A stretch of 64,000 bases of DNA from Metabacillus endolithicus (GCF_023078335.1 NZ_CP095550.1:1532001-1596000), one strand, 5' to 3'; shown: positions 18,083-28,116, numbered from the stretch's first letter. Program-made: numbers and translations. Notes: generated by a model not told the origin, from the sequence alone.

Positions 18083-18481
18083 TTATCTAATGATCTTAAA
18101 ATAAACATCACGTCGTCTTGGGCCATCAAATTCACAGAAGTAAATTCCTTGCCATGTTCCAAGTAATAATCTTCCATTTGTAACGATTATTGTTTGTGAG
18201 CTGCCAACAGTGCTCGCTTTCATATGTGCTGCCGTGTTACCTTCTCCATGTAAATCTTTTACAAGTTTCCATGGGTAAACTTCATCAAAGCGTCGCAACA
18301 TATCAGTTTTAACATCTGGGTCGGCATTTTCATTGATCGTAATTCCAGCAGTTGTATGTGGACAATATACCAAAACTGCACCCTCGTCCGTATTCTGCTC
18401 ATTTATGAACGATTGAACTAAATGCGTGACTTCAATCATTTCATCCCGTTTATGAGTTTCTAACGTGTGTTTCCTTAACAT
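18083..18481 (-). CDS. YjbQ-family (UPF0047) protein
   Basis: This 132-residue protein starts at the ATG after AAAGGAG. Family signatures are [37 protein letters not shown] and [16 protein letters not shown]; the conserved His and Glu residues form the family's metal-binding site. Weak thiamine-phosphate-synthase activity has been reported for a member, but the cellular role is open. It stands alone, followed by about 100 bases with only a weak hairpin. Confidence 0.9.
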   Translation of the reverse strand: MLRKHTLETHKRDEMIEVTHLVQSFINEQNTDEGAVLVYCPHTTAGITINENADPDVKTDMLRRFDEVYPWKLVKDLHGEGNTAAHMKASTVGSSQTIIVTNGRLLLGTWQGIYFCEFDGPRRRDVYFKIIR

Positions 18482-18649
18482 AAAAAATCTCCTTTCTATT
18501 CCTATTAACACTAGTATATACCGTTAAAAGCAGTCTCTTAAACATTTTCGTTTCATAAATAGAATTGAAAACACAGTTAAGAAAAAAACTAGTCCAACTT
18601 AACATAACAGGTTCGGTTTACGGTTCAACTCTTCAAGAATCACCAAGAT

Positions 18650-18805
18650 AAGCTACTAAGCGTAGAAACTCCTCTTATTGAGGAAATAGCACAAAAAATA
18701 GATTAAATAGACGGAAAGATTCCGCCTATTTAATTGAAAAAGATGAAAATGGACCATTTTACTTTACTTAACCGGAAAAACTCCGCTTATTGAAACTATC
18801 ATCGG
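18650..18805. repeat. Array of three related CGGAAA..TCCGC hairpin units in a 500-base intergenic stretch
   Basis: Three diverged copies of one palindromic unit lie in a row, centred near 18669, 18718 and 18779. They read TAAGCGTAGAAACTCCTCTT, AGACGGAAAGATTCCGCCTA and AACCGGAAAAACTCCGCTTA. Each can fold as a hairpin with AAATAG/CTATTT-like arms. The 18482–18981 stretch otherwise shows no gene. It is probably a degenerate dispersed repeat. Confidence 0.5.
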
Positions 18806-18981
18806 TTACTCAATTAATCCGTCACTCAGACATCCCCCTGGTAGTTACATATCATTTTTAGCTCACCAACTGGAAAAACAATGAGCATTTCATGCAGACA
18901 AAACTTTATGTCTCCATGTTAAAAGTGGTTCGAAATTCAGAGCGAATTTACCGTTCATTTTAATAAGCCCATACAAATCAA

Positions 18982-19022
18982 CAAAAAAGAAGCAGTCTTA
19001 TTCATTTGCGAATAGGACTGCT
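18982..19022 (-). terminator. Terminator of the hybrid kinase gene
   Basis: AGCAGTCTTATT / AATAGGACTGCT stem with an A-run on the plus-strand left side. Confidence 0.82.
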
Positions 19023-19094
19023 AATTGGCGTTCTAATTTAGTTTTTGTATCGAGTAACCAAATCTGTTAATTTTACAAAACTAGTTTTTTTCTT

Positions 19095-21986
19095 TTATTT
19101 ATTGTCATCTCCATTTTCACTAGGAATAAGGATTTGACCACTCCAGTCCTTTTTAAGCAAAGTCTGAAGAATCAACTTTGACAGCTTGCTTGGTTGATAA
19201 GGTTTTATTAGGTATTCGTTAGCTCCAAGAGCCAAGCCCTTTTCTTTTTCATCTAAAGCCGTTGAAATAAAGATTGGTATTGACTTAAATTCATCTATTG
19301 CTTTTAATTCCTTAATAATTTCCCAACCATCAAGCCCTTTTTCCTCTAACATGATATCCAGGACAATAGCATCTGGCTTTTCTTCTTTTATTGCTGCTAA
19401 TGCCTCTTCCCCATTACTGTAGATTTTTACATAAAAATGACTTTCCTCTAATTCTGTTTGCAGAAGATTTGCAAGACTGTTATCATCTTCAACAATAATG
19501 ACATTCACTTTCCCCTTGTTTTCCTGATCATGTGGCTTATCATCTTGAAGATTTCCTCCAATAACTAATGGAAAGCTAACAGTAAAAGTACTACCTTCTT
19601 TTAATACAGATTGTACGAAAACATCACCTTCATGGGCTTTCATGATTTCTTTTACAATAGCTAAACCTAGTCCTGTTCCACCGATTCTTCTTCTATCAGA
19701 ATTATCTACTCTATAAAACTTCGTAAACAATTTATGAATTGCATCTTCCGGGATCCCAAGACCTTGGTCTTTAACGGAAACATTCAAATTAGGTCCTTCT
19801 TCAAATACATTTATTAAGATGTCTCCTCCATCTGGAGAATATTTAATAGCATTGCTTATTAAATTATTAAATACTTGGCCAATCTTATCTTTATCTCCTA
19901 ATACCATCGTATTACTTGTCTGAATATCACAATGTATAGTGTGAGAAGGGTTATTCACTTGATATGTTTCAATAATATTCATGATAAGCGGTACGAGATC
20001 ATCGTACTTTTTATCATAAGTTTGTTTTCCGGCTTCCATTCGTTGAACATCCAGGAAATCATTAATTAAAGCTGTCAATCGCTTCGCTTCTTGGTAAATG
20101 GTTGTTAAATATTTTCTTTGTCGTTCAGGCTTTAATTCCTTATTCAGCATAAGTTCTGTAAAGCCAAGAACACTTGCTAGAGGTGTTCTAAGTTCATGGC
20201 TTACGGTACTGACAAATTCAGACTTCATTACATCAACTTCATATTCCTTTGTGATATCACGGTGAACAATAACGGTTCCGAATTTTTCACCTGCTCTAGT
20301 CAGCGGTTCACAATATACTTGAACCACACGATTAGCAGGACTATGTTGATGATAGATAAAAGAAGATTGATCTGTTTTACCGTCTATGAGAATTGAGTCA
20401 AAAAATTGTTTTAATTCTTGTTTATTTTCAACAGAATTTGTTAGCCTCGAAAGCCATTTTTCATATGAATCATCAACAAGTGTATCTCGATGACATTCAA
20501 TAATATCACATATTTTTTGATTAACCTGTATCACTTTACCCTTTACATCAATCAGCTGAATTCCTTCATTAATAGTATCTAGAATATCTTGTGTTAATAA
20601 ACGCTCTTCCTCAGAATGTTCAAAAATATGAATTTTATCTAGAGAAATGGCAATTTGTTTGCTAAGTCCGTCATATTCCACTAATTCATCCTCTTTGAAG
20701 GATGTAGAATATCTTGAATAGACCATAATAGCCTCCATCTCACCTGATGATGATAGTACAGGCATATACAGATCGTAACAATAGGATTTAGCAAGATGGA
20801 ATCCTTTTTCTTCCTCATTGCACTCTCGTTTTATTGTATAAGGTTTTCTAAGATCCTTTAACTTCTCAATTTCACCAGAATTTATGTTATGAATAAATTG
20901 CTCTACACCTTCTGAAGAAAGACCAATACTAGCATGTTGATGTGTGCGATCCATCACAACAACAACCCCTTTATCGCCCCCTATTACCTCACACATTGTT
21001 TGCACAATACTGTCCAATACTTTTTGTTTATCTAGTGTATTAGCAATACCTTTTACAAGGTCATTACGTCTCTTAAGATCCAGCTCTCTTTTTTGAGCAA
21101 TTTCTAAAGCTTCTTCAAGCTCAGTTTGCTGTGCCTGTAATTCATCCTGCTGAGCTAGTAACTCTTCATTCTGTGCACTAAGGTCTTGCTCCTTATCTTG
21201 TATACTCTTTGTCATTTTCTCAAATGCAGAAGAAAGTAGCCCTAATTCATCTTGTCGATTGGATGTATCAGTGAATAAAATAGGATTTCCATCTGTTATT
21301 TGACCTGCAGCAAGGGTTAGCTTATTTAAAGGAATACCGATATTGTTCAGCATTTTTCGAACAAAACCAACCATAGCTATGATTAACAATAATAGAAATA
21401 CACCAAACAATGTTTGACTTAATGCAATTTTACTTCTTTGTTCGTCTTTCAGTATGGTAAGCTGCTCTTCAAGTTTTGTTGTATATTTCTTGATATTATC
21501 TTGATATGTTCGTATTGTATCTGAACCATTTTGATTTACAGCTATTTGATAAACTTGATCTTCTTGATTACTATCATAAAGCGCCTTGGACTTTGGCATA
21601 ATATCTTCAAAATAATATTGATAAAAGTCCTTTGTTTGCTGGATAAATAACACATCTTCTTCCGTATCAGCAACACTTTCTAACTCTTCTATTTTTCCAA
21701 CAACTTTGTCTCTTTGTTTTAAAACTGCATTATAATACGTTTCTTCACCTTTATACGCAAAATAGGCTCTCATTTCTGAAATTGCTAAATTGAAGGAGTA
21801 ATCCAAGTCTGAAACAATTGTTTCTTTTACTTCCAATTTTCTACTTTCACTATCAAAGTTATCCAAAATTGAGTTTTCATAAATCATCAAAGCCGCTACT
21901 AAAAGGCTAAAGACTAAAATAATCGTGAAAGTCAAAACACCATATTGTCTTGCCAAACTTGTTTTTATATATTTATCGAGCTTCAC
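19095..21986 (-). CDS. Hybrid sensor histidine kinase (CHASE3-like–HAMP–GAF–PAS–HisKA–HATPase–REC)
   Basis: This 963-residue protein has helices at about 16–36 and 188–210 bracketing an extracellular helical sensor (CHASE3/four-helix-bundle like). These are followed by HAMP (about 212–265), a Gln/Glu-rich coiled coil (about 265–305), GAF (about 310–455), PAS (about 465–585) and HisKA with SHELRTPL. HATPase boxes are NNLISNAIKYS, DQGLGIP and GGTGLGLAIVK. A C-terminal receiver (about 830–950) has VEDD, the acceptor Asp in IVLDIML and Lys in LIKPY. With its own receiver it should feed a phosphotransfer (Hpt) domain. The only Hpt seen nearby is in the GGDEF protein at 28117–29730. The gene overlaps the lone receiver gene by 14 bases. 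Confidence 0.9.
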   Translation of the reverse strand: MKLDKYIKTSLARQYGVLTFTIILVFSLLVAALMIYENSILDNFDSESRKLEVKETIVSDLDYSFNLAISEMRAYFAYKGEETYYNAVLKQRDKVVGKIEELESVADTEEDVLFIQQTKDFYQYYFEDIMPKSKALYDSNQEDQVYQIAVNQNGSDTIRTYQDNIKKYTTKLEEQLTILKDEQRSKIALSQTLFGVFLLLLIIAMVGFVRKMLNNIGIPLNKLTLAAGQITDGNPILFTDTSNRQDELGLLSSAFEKMTKSIQDKEQDLSAQNEELLAQQDELQAQQTELEEALEIAQKRELDLKRRNDLVKGIANTLDKQKVLDSIVQTMCEVIGGDKGVVVVMDRTHQHASIGLSSEGVEQFIHNINSGEIEKLKDLRKPYTIKRECNEEEKGFHLAKSYCYDLYMPVLSSSGEMEAIMVYSRYSTSFKEDELVEYDGLSKQIAISLDKIHIFEHSEEERLLTQDILDTINEGIQLIDVKGKVIQVNQKICDIIECHRDTLVDDSYEKWLSRLTNSVENKQELKQFFDSILIDGKTDQSSFIYHQHSPANRVVQVYCEPLTRAGEKFGTVIVHRDITKEYEVDVMKSEFVSTVSHELRTPLASVLGFTELMLNKELKPERQRKYLTTIYQEAKRLTALINDFLDVQRMEAGKQTYDKKYDDLVPLIMNIIETYQVNNPSHTIHCDIQTSNTMVLGDKDKIGQVFNNLISNAIKYSPDGGDILINVFEEGPNLNVSVKDQGLGIPEDAIHKLFTKFYRVDNSDRRRIGGTGLGLAIVKEIMKAHEGDVFVQSVLKEGSTFTVSFPLVIGGNLQDDKPHDQENKGKVNVIIVEDDNSLANLLQTELEESHFYVKIYSNGEEALAAIKEEKPDAIVLDIMLEEKGLDGWEIIKELKAIDEFKSIPIFISTALDEKEKGLALGANEYLIKPYQPSKLSKLILQTLLKKDWSGQILIPSENGDDNK

Positions 21987-22338
21987 CTAAAATCTCCTCA
22001 ATTCTTTCAACCAGCTGTATTGGGCTAAAAGGCTTTGACATAAAATAATCCGCTCCCGCTTCTAGTACCTTTTGCTGATCTGTTGCCTGACTCTTTGCAC
22101 TTAGCATCATGATTTTTGTTTGTATGTTTTCCTTTCGTATCAACTCAATTAATTCTAAGCCGGTATAAACAGGCATCATATAATCTAGCAGAATAAGATC
22201 ATAATCATTCTGCTTGATAAGATCGTACGCCTCTTGCCCATCACAAGCTTCATTAATTGAATACCCCTCATCTTCAAGAGTATCAACAACGAGCATTCGT
22301 AACACTTCTTCATCTTCTGCAAGTAATATTTTTGACAT
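21973..22338 (-). CDS. Single-domain response regulator (CheY/Spo0F-like receiver)
   Basis: This 121-residue protein is a receiver domain with no output domain: AEDEEVLR acidic pair, acceptor Asp in LILLDYMMP, Ser in MMLSAKS and Lys in FMSKPFSP. Lone receivers usually shuttle phosphoryl groups in a relay, like Spo0F, or bind a partner. It is co-transcribed with the hybrid kinase directly downstream. A terminator-like hairpin separates it from the glycosidase-like gene upstream. Confidence 0.92.
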   Translation of the reverse strand: MSKILLAEDEEVLRMLVVDTLEDEGYSINEACDGQEAYDLIKQNDYDLILLDYMMPVYTGLELIELIRKENIQTKIMMLSAKSQATDQQKVLEAGADYFMSKPFSPIQLVERIEEILGEAR

Positions 22339-22368
22339 ATGCTTTAACTCCCTACATCGCTTTCTTTT

Positions 22369-22411
22369 AAAAATCTCAGACTCGTATAAAATTCACAAGT
22401 CTGAGATTTTT
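22369..22411 (-). terminator. Hairpin between the glycosidase-like gene and the lone receiver gene
   Basis: AAATCTCAGACT / AGTCTGAGATTT, a 12-bp stem with a 15-base loop. It would end or weaken the long upstream transcript, leaving the receiver and kinase genes partly independent. Confidence 0.75.
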
Positions 22412-22416
22412 TTGGG

Positions 22417-25400
22417 TTATTCGTTAATATTGGTATTTTTAAATGTTTCCTGCAGATCATTGTAAGACTTCTTCAAGCGTTCATGATATGTTGGTTCATC
22501 CCAATTATCCCAAGAATATTGGATCCAATCACCTTCTAAAGAAGGTACCATCTGAACAGGGTCCTGGTCTTTATTTGTTACAACAACCTTTGCAAAAAGA
22601 GATTGGATTTTTTCTGAGCTAGCTATTCCTTTTTCTGACCACACATCGCCCATAATTTCTTTTTGACTTGGATCTTTCACATTAATCATTAACCAAGGAA
22701 GACGAAGTTCTAAAGTTCCATCCTTTATATAGTAATCCGCAAGGGAAGTTGAGTTCTCCTTTTGTGGATTGGCTACACCATATGTTAATTTTCCTGTCTC
22801 ATATGATGAAAAAGGAACAGTCATTTGTCCTTCTTCTTTATTTATCGTCAATTCTTTGTTAAGTGTTAAGCGTATTGGGTGATAAATTCCATTATTTTTT
22901 TTATTAGCATAATCTTTTGTCTCAATCATATTAAGCACTTTTCCATAATGATAGTAGAACGTATCATAGTAGCTATCAACTAACACTCTTGATTGATCCT
23001 CACCGTTAAGCTCAACTAGAAAATCAATACCTTCTTCATTAACACCTTTCACATTAGGAATGGTCGATTGCCCTTGATTTTTTATCGTGTTTAACAGAAT
23101 CGACGTATTATATTTTTCTGGATTCCATTTTGTTTGATCATAATCAATTCTTATGAATAAACCTCGTTCATCACTAGACATGAAAACATTTTTTATTGGC
23201 TCTTCTTTATTACTTTGAGCAAGCGGGTCTGCATTTCTGGCCTTCCAATCAGAAGTGTCACCATCAATTTGCAACTGAGTTTCTTCCGTATCAGGATCAA
23301 AGCTTAACAGCCCAAAATGTTGCTCATTTGTCTGAATATTATCCCAAAATGGTCGACGATCAGGATTATCATATTCCATCGTATTCCATGTTCGTTTAAA
23401 CCACTCATCCTGCCATGAGAAAACAAGTCCTCCCGCCATGTTTTGTTCAACAATATCTTCATATAGGCTCGATAGAAATTGACCTTGTTCTTGTTCTGAA
23501 TGATTTCCTTGGTCATAGCCATGGACGTTTTCATGAGTTAACCCTCGTGATGCTGGAATTCCATACTCAGCAACGACCACTGGCATATCGTGATGTTCTT
23601 TCATATCATTTAAGTAACCAGCATAGTTATTCTTTTCCCCACGATGATCAATAAAGTTAACATATTTCTCCTCATAATTTAGGAAGTCCGGATAATAAGG
23701 GTAAATATGGTATGAAGCAAACAAACCTGGATAAAACGATTCCTTGGCTTTTATCTTGTTCGGATTAATAGACACCTTGTCTTCATCCTCACTAGGTTCA
23801 GCAGGGTGTGTTAACAAATCAGTTGTTACCCAATTAGTGAAACTCATTGGATGCTGCCATTGATAGTGTTCCGCTTCATATGATGCTGTATAATCCATCA
23901 TTTCAGCGAGCCACACTTCAAATGCAGAAGCATTTGAAGTCGCCATATACTTCCCGTCATAATTGGTTTTAGTAGGATATTTTTCATTCGTCCTAATTAC
24001 ACTATCAGGATCCCACTCAACTCCAATGATCCACCCTAGAAGATACGGAGATAGATCATGAACATATTTTCCACTTGCATGACCTGTTCTTTCTTCAATG
24101 TCGGCATTTCCATGAATAATATCAACTGTTCGCTGTATTTCCGCCTTAAAATCATCCATTACTTCCGGATCATAGGCCGTTCTTTTCGCTTCTGCATCAA
24201 AAAATACATCTTCATTTACCCATACACCGTGAAAGAGATAAAGAGGATCTTCACGGCTAATGTTATGCTCATATAATGCCTGATAAAAGGCAGGCGGATG
24301 AATGGTATAAACACGTAAAGCATTAGCATTCATTTCACTTATTTGGTCAAACCATCTTGCATATTCTTGTTTTGTTATGCCTGTTTCTCCAGGGAAAGTC
24401 CCTGGTTTGGCGATTCCCATATTAACACCTTTAATTAGGACATCTTCCCAGGCTCCGTTTTTATAAACTTGAAGGTAATCTTCATTAGCAGCTCCAATTA
24501 ATTTCATTCCTTCTTTTGTTAAAACCTCTGGTTCAACTTTTGCATTTTGACTAACAGGTGCTTTCTCTCTTTCTGTTAAAATGGTAGTCATCATCGGTAC
24601 GTAAGCTTTCCAAAAGAATGTATCTGTTCTACCCTTTTGCTCAAAAGAAAACAGCTTTTGCCACATCGACAAACCACTCATTTGATAAATACTTGGTACT
24701 TTCTCCTGATCAACAAAATCACCTGCAAAATAATAGCTATCATACATTTGATTATTATGGTGAATAACAGCTGGGAACTTTGTTGGTATATTAAATTCGT
24801 TTAGCTTTTGTTTACCACTATCAGTTAATGGTAAATCAAACGTAGCTTGGACCTCTTCCTCACTACGTGCATTTACTATATCAAACCAATAGTTATATTG
24901 AACGGTCTTATCCATATCAAATGTAGACAATCCTTTATCAGTAAGTGTAAATAAAGCATGGTCATCAGATGTATCTTTGTTCGTCAAAACAACCACTTGA
25001 TCTTCTTCGTTTACAAAAACAAAACCGTTTCCCGTATACTCAAAAGGCTTTCCATATTGGGCTTCATAGTTATTTTTCACCCAAATAGGCACTTCAGCAT
25101 TGCTTAATTCATTGAAATATCTTCCCATCCAGCCTGTCCAATCTATGTTTAACAGATTATAAAACTCCTGACGAACCTTCTCTTCCGTTGGGGATCCAAA
25201 TGTATTAAATTCAGCAATAAGCGTTTGTTCATTTTCAATAAGAGAGGCTGATAATGCTCTAACCTCTTCAATTGTCATCCCACCGTACAATAACTCTGAA
25301 CGATTTCCTTCTTGATTCCCTTCAAGATATTCATCTTTATACACACCATATCCATCAGCTAAATACAACACATCGTAAGGAGATAAATCGTCCGGAAATT

Positions 25401-25677
25401 CTCTCGTATCAAATTTTGGTGGCTCATTACTTGGCACAAATCCAACATAATCATCTTGTGCCTTGTATACATCACCATCATCCTTAGTCAATTTCAGATG
25501 ATTAAGTAACCACACTAACCCTTTATGTTCCCGATAAGACTGATCAGGAACCGTTTTATCAATAATCAATACGTTGACATTTTCACTTGCTTTTAATTGC
25601 CAAAACCAAAAAGGAGAAGTGAATAAAACTAGTAGTAATAACAGTCCAGTGATAATCAGTACATTTTTTTTATTCAT
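22417..25677 (-). CDS. Large membrane-anchored glycoside-hydrolase-like protein with C-terminal carbohydrate-binding-like domain
   Basis: This 1086-residue protein starts at the ATG after AAAAGGTGTG, overlapping the glycosyltransferase stop. Residues about 4–24 are a signal-anchor; the rest is extracellular. Residues about 30–380 are of unknown fold. Residues about 385–830 look like a TIM-barrel glycosidase: GVNMGIAKPGTFPGE, NANALRVYTIHPPAFY, the candidate acid Glu in GWIIGVEWDP and the candidate nucleophile Glu in VVVAEYGIPASRG. Residues about 850–1060 resemble a CBM9/DOMON-like domain (LQIDGDTSDWKAR). Next to a processive synthase, it may trim, transfer or release the polymer. The exact GH family is not recognised; catalytic residues are proposed from pattern only. 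Confidence 0.65.
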   Translation of the reverse strand: MNKKNVLIITGLLLLLVLFTSPFWFWQLKASENVNVLIIDKTVPDQSYREHKGLVWLLNHLKLTKDDGDVYKAQDDYVGFVPSNEPPKFDTREFPDDLSPYDVLYLADGYGVYKDEYLEGNQEGNRSELLYGGMTIEEVRALSASLIENEQTLIAEFNTFGSPTEEKVRQEFYNLLNIDWTGWMGRYFNELSNAEVPIWVKNNYEAQYGKPFEYTGNGFVFVNEEDQVVVLTNKDTSDDHALFTLTDKGLSTFDMDKTVQYNYWFDIVNARSEEEVQATFDLPLTDSGKQKLNEFNIPTKFPAVIHHNNQMYDSYYFAGDFVDQEKVPSIYQMSGLSMWQKLFSFEQKGRTDTFFWKAYVPMMTTILTEREKAPVSQNAKVEPEVLTKEGMKLIGAANEDYLQVYKNGAWEDVLIKGVNMGIAKPGTFPGETGITKQEYARWFDQISEMNANALRVYTIHPPAFYQALYEHNISREDPLYLFHGVWVNEDVFFDAEAKRTAYDPEVMDDFKAEIQRTVDIIHGNADIEERTGHASGKYVHDLSPYLLGWIIGVEWDPDSVIRTNEKYPTKTNYDGKYMATSNASAFEVWLAEMMDYTASYEAEHYQWQHPMSFTNWVTTDLLTHPAEPSEDEDKVSINPNKIKAKESFYPGLFASYHIYPYYPDFLNYEEKYVNFIDHRGEKNNYAGYLNDMKEHHDMPVVVAEYGIPASRGLTHENVHGYDQGNHSEQEQGQFLSSLYEDIVEQNMAGGLVFSWQDEWFKRTWNTMEYDNPDRRPFWDNIQTNEQHFGLLSFDPDTEETQLQIDGDTSDWKARNADPLAQSNKEEPIKNVFMSSDERGLFIRIDYDQTKWNPEKYNTSILLNTIKNQGQSTIPNVKGVNEEGIDFLVELNGEDQSRVLVDSYYDTFYYHYGKVLNMIETKDYANKKNNGIYHPIRLTLNKELTINKEEGQMTVPFSSYETGKLTYGVANPQKENSTSLADYYIKDGTLELRLPWLMINVKDPSQKEIMGDVWSEKGIASSEKIQSLFAKVVVTNKDQDPVQMVPSLEGDWIQYSWDNWDEPTYHERLKKSYNDLQETFKNTNINE

Positions 25678-27079
25678 TTGACACACCTTTTCTAACCATT
25701 TCTCCCCAGCCTTTTTTCCCTATAAGCATCTCAAGCATTCCCTCTACTCTCCAAATAACGGTAAGAGGGCGATACCAAAATGTTTCTGTTATAGAAACAA
25801 GAAATAAAATGACAAAATGTTTCACTTTAGGATATCTTTCCATACTCCATTCCTCTAATAAAACAGAGGCCATAGAATAGATGGAACCGTATATTAATGA
25901 GAGAAGAAAGAAGATAATAGCATACTCTAAATAGATACTTCCTGCAAAAATAGAAAGTATTAGGATTATATATCCTATTAATTCAATGAACGGACCTAAA
26001 AACTCAACAAAAAAGAAATATGGCATAGAGAACATGCCAATTGAGCCGTACTTTGGATTAAACATTAATTTTCGATGCTTCCATAAACTATCAAATAAGC
26101 CTTTATGCCATCTTTTTCTTTGACGTCTTAAATATTTTATGGATTCCGGGGCCTCAGTCCAACAAACCGGGTCAGGTACATAGATAATCTTTTTGTTTTC
26201 TTTCTTTTCTTTAATCAATCGATGAAGCCTAACGACAAGCTCCATATCCTCTCCTACAGTGTGAGCATAGCCTCCTGCTTCAATAACCCACTTCTTTGAA
26301 AAAACACCAAATGCACCTGATACGATCAGCAATAAATTATTTTCACTTAACCCTACTCTGCCGGTTAAAAATGCTCTTAAATACTCAATAATTTGCATAA
26401 CGACAAGTGGTTTCTTTGGAAGATCTATCTTTGTAAGCTCACCATTCTGTATTTCACAGCCATTAGCGATTCTAACACTCCCACCTGAGGCTATGACCTC
26501 GTCATCTGATTCAATAATTGGCTTTAATACCTTCAAGAAAGCATTTCTTTCAATAATGGAATCGCCATCTAAGGAGCAAAAATAAGGATATTTTGTAAGA
26601 TTAATTCCTGCGTTTAGCGCATCTGCTTTTCCCCCATTTTCCTTATCAATGACATACATATAAGGATAAATCGTGGATTGGTAAACAGCTTTGACTTCTT
26701 TTGTATCCAACTGCTTTCTTATAACTCGGTTAATTTTCACCATATTAAATCGGTCAATTAGCTTTTCAAGTGTATCGTCTTTTGAACCATCATTGATGAT
26801 GATAATTTCATATTCAGGATATTCAATACTTATCAGTGAGCGGATACTCCCATAAATTCCTGCTGATTCATTATAGGCGGGTACAAGAATGGAGACAGGC
26901 TTAGTAAATTCAGATTGAAGCAATTCTTCATAAGGTTCAAACTCATCTAACTCATAATTTTTACGTATATTGAGTAGGGAAATAACAAGCATAGCTCCAT
27001 ACACAACAATAATGATGATCATGTAGATAAAGATAAACCAACTACCAACTACTAACAAACTAGACCAATTAATATTCAA
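25670..27079 (-). CDS. Processive family-2 glycosyltransferase (BcsA/IcaA/HAS-like polysaccharide synthase)
   Basis: Starting at a TTG just after AAAGGAGGG, the protein has 469 residues. One N-terminal helix pair (about 5–35), a cytosolic GT-A domain and about four C-terminal helices give the synthase topology. All catalytic motifs are present: LVPAYNESAG, NDGS, the DxD motif in SLDGDSII, GEDMELVVRLHRL and the processivity motif RRQRKRWHKG. It should build and export a beta-linked polymer; which sugar cannot be told. No PilZ cyclic-di-GMP domain is visible, so control must be through partners. It lies between the HEAT-repeat and glycosidase-like genes. Confidence 0.9.
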   Translation of the reverse strand: MNINWSSLLVVGSWFIFIYMIIIIVVYGAMLVISLLNIRKNYELDEFEPYEELLQSEFTKPVSILVPAYNESAGIYGSIRSLISIEYPEYEIIIINDGSKDDTLEKLIDRFNMVKINRVIRKQLDTKEVKAVYQSTIYPYMYVIDKENGGKADALNAGINLTKYPYFCSLDGDSIIERNAFLKVLKPIIESDDEVIASGGSVRIANGCEIQNGELTKIDLPKKPLVVMQIIEYLRAFLTGRVGLSENNLLLIVSGAFGVFSKKWVIEAGGYAHTVGEDMELVVRLHRLIKEKKENKKIIYVPDPVCWTEAPESIKYLRRQRKRWHKGLFDSLWKHRKLMFNPKYGSIGMFSMPYFFFVEFLGPFIELIGYIILILSIFAGSIYLEYAIIFFLLSLIYGSIYSMASVLLEEWSMERYPKVKHFVILFLVSITETFWYRPLTVIWRVEGMLEMLIGKKGWGEMVRKGVSNE

Positions 27080-28115
27080 CGCCCTCCTTTTCAAGCCATT
27101 CAAGGGCCATATCTTTTGCAAAATCATCATTTGAATCTGATACGACTTTTCGTAATATGTCTACCCCACCCTTAAACTGTAAAATTGCTTTGGCTGCCTC
27201 AGAACGAACAACATACTCACGATCTGATAATAATGCAACTAAACTATCTTTAAATGAACTTATTCTTCTAACACCCGCAGCTTTTGCTGCCATCATCCGA
27301 ACTTGCCAGCTTGTTGATTGAAAAAACTTACTTAATATAGCTTCATCTAAAGGTGCCCCTGTATTAGCGAAAGCCTTTAAGGTTCTAATCCTCAACTCTT
27401 CGTCATTATTCTCAAGTAATTTTTGCATTAGATTAACGTGATTTAAATATTGTTTTTTCCCGATCGTCTCAATCATCATGTATTGCATTTGTTTTGATAA
27501 TGACCCAAAGTCATCTGCTAGTTCATTAAAATGCTCTTCTTTCAAGAGAGATAAAATAGATAATAGCGTAAAATTTGAAATAGCTGGATCAACATCCTTT
27601 AAATAATAAACAATCTTATTGTCATGAAATTTAGCAAAAAGATTTAGCATCTGAAATTTTTCAGTACGTGTTACATTTTTTTTAACATATAATTTATGCA
27701 GCTCATCTACTAGGTGATCCATATAAAAATCCTCAATAGAATATAAAGCATTCATTCTTAAGCTCCATCGCCGTTGCTTTAGTTCACTTTTTATATAATT
27801 TGTTAAGTGTTTTTGCGCAAATTCGCTTATTCTTCCTTTTACATCCTCACTATCAAGTACATTTGAATATTCATTAAGCAATTCAATTAGTGCAATAAAT
27901 TTCTCTTCGGTTTTATCAGGTTGCAAATCCCCTTCTTCACCCGATTGTAGAAAATGAAACATATCTAAGCGATATGTTTCTTTAAGATCATCAATTTTTA
28001 TCCTTTTTTGATTATGAAAATGCTTTATAATAAGCAAATACGTAAACAAACTAATTAAGATAAAAAACATTGCCAGAAATAAAATAAAAAGCAACACTAA
28101 ACTTATCTCAAACAT
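27069..28115 (-). CDS. Membrane-anchored HEAT-repeat protein
   Basis: This 348-residue protein has an N-terminal helix (about 5–32) and a cytosolic alpha-solenoid. Helical repeats are visible from about 105 onward, clearest in RIRTLKAFANTGAPLDEAI, WQVRMMAAKAAGVRRI and YVVRSEAAKAILQFKGGVDILR. HEAT solenoids bind other proteins. Sitting one base after the GGDEF gene and overlapping the synthase gene, it is a good candidate for a docking or signal-relay subunit of the synthase. No enzymatic motif is seen. The coupling role is inferred. Confidence 0.8.
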   Translation of the reverse strand: MFEISLVLLFILFLAMFFILISLFTYLLIIKHFHNQKRIKIDDLKETYRLDMFHFLQSGEEGDLQPDKTEEKFIALIELLNEYSNVLDSEDVKGRISEFAQKHLTNYIKSELKQRRWSLRMNALYSIEDFYMDHLVDELHKLYVKKNVTRTEKFQMLNLFAKFHDNKIVYYLKDVDPAISNFTLLSILSLLKEEHFNELADDFGSLSKQMQYMMIETIGKKQYLNHVNLMQKLLENNDEELRIRTLKAFANTGAPLDEAILSKFFQSTSWQVRMMAAKAAGVRRISSFKDSLVALLSDREYVVRSEAAKAILQFKGGVDILRKVVSDSNDDFAKDMALEWLEKEGVEY

Positions 28116-28116
28116 A

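Noticed and set aside
17995..18177. 60-codon minus-strand frame at the end of the YjbQ gene
   Set aside because: It lies largely inside the YjbQ coding region in another frame and has no protein signal.
23196..23654. Opposite-strand frames inside the glycosidase-like gene
   Set aside because: They are shadows of the large minus-strand gene, with no ribosome-binding site or domain.
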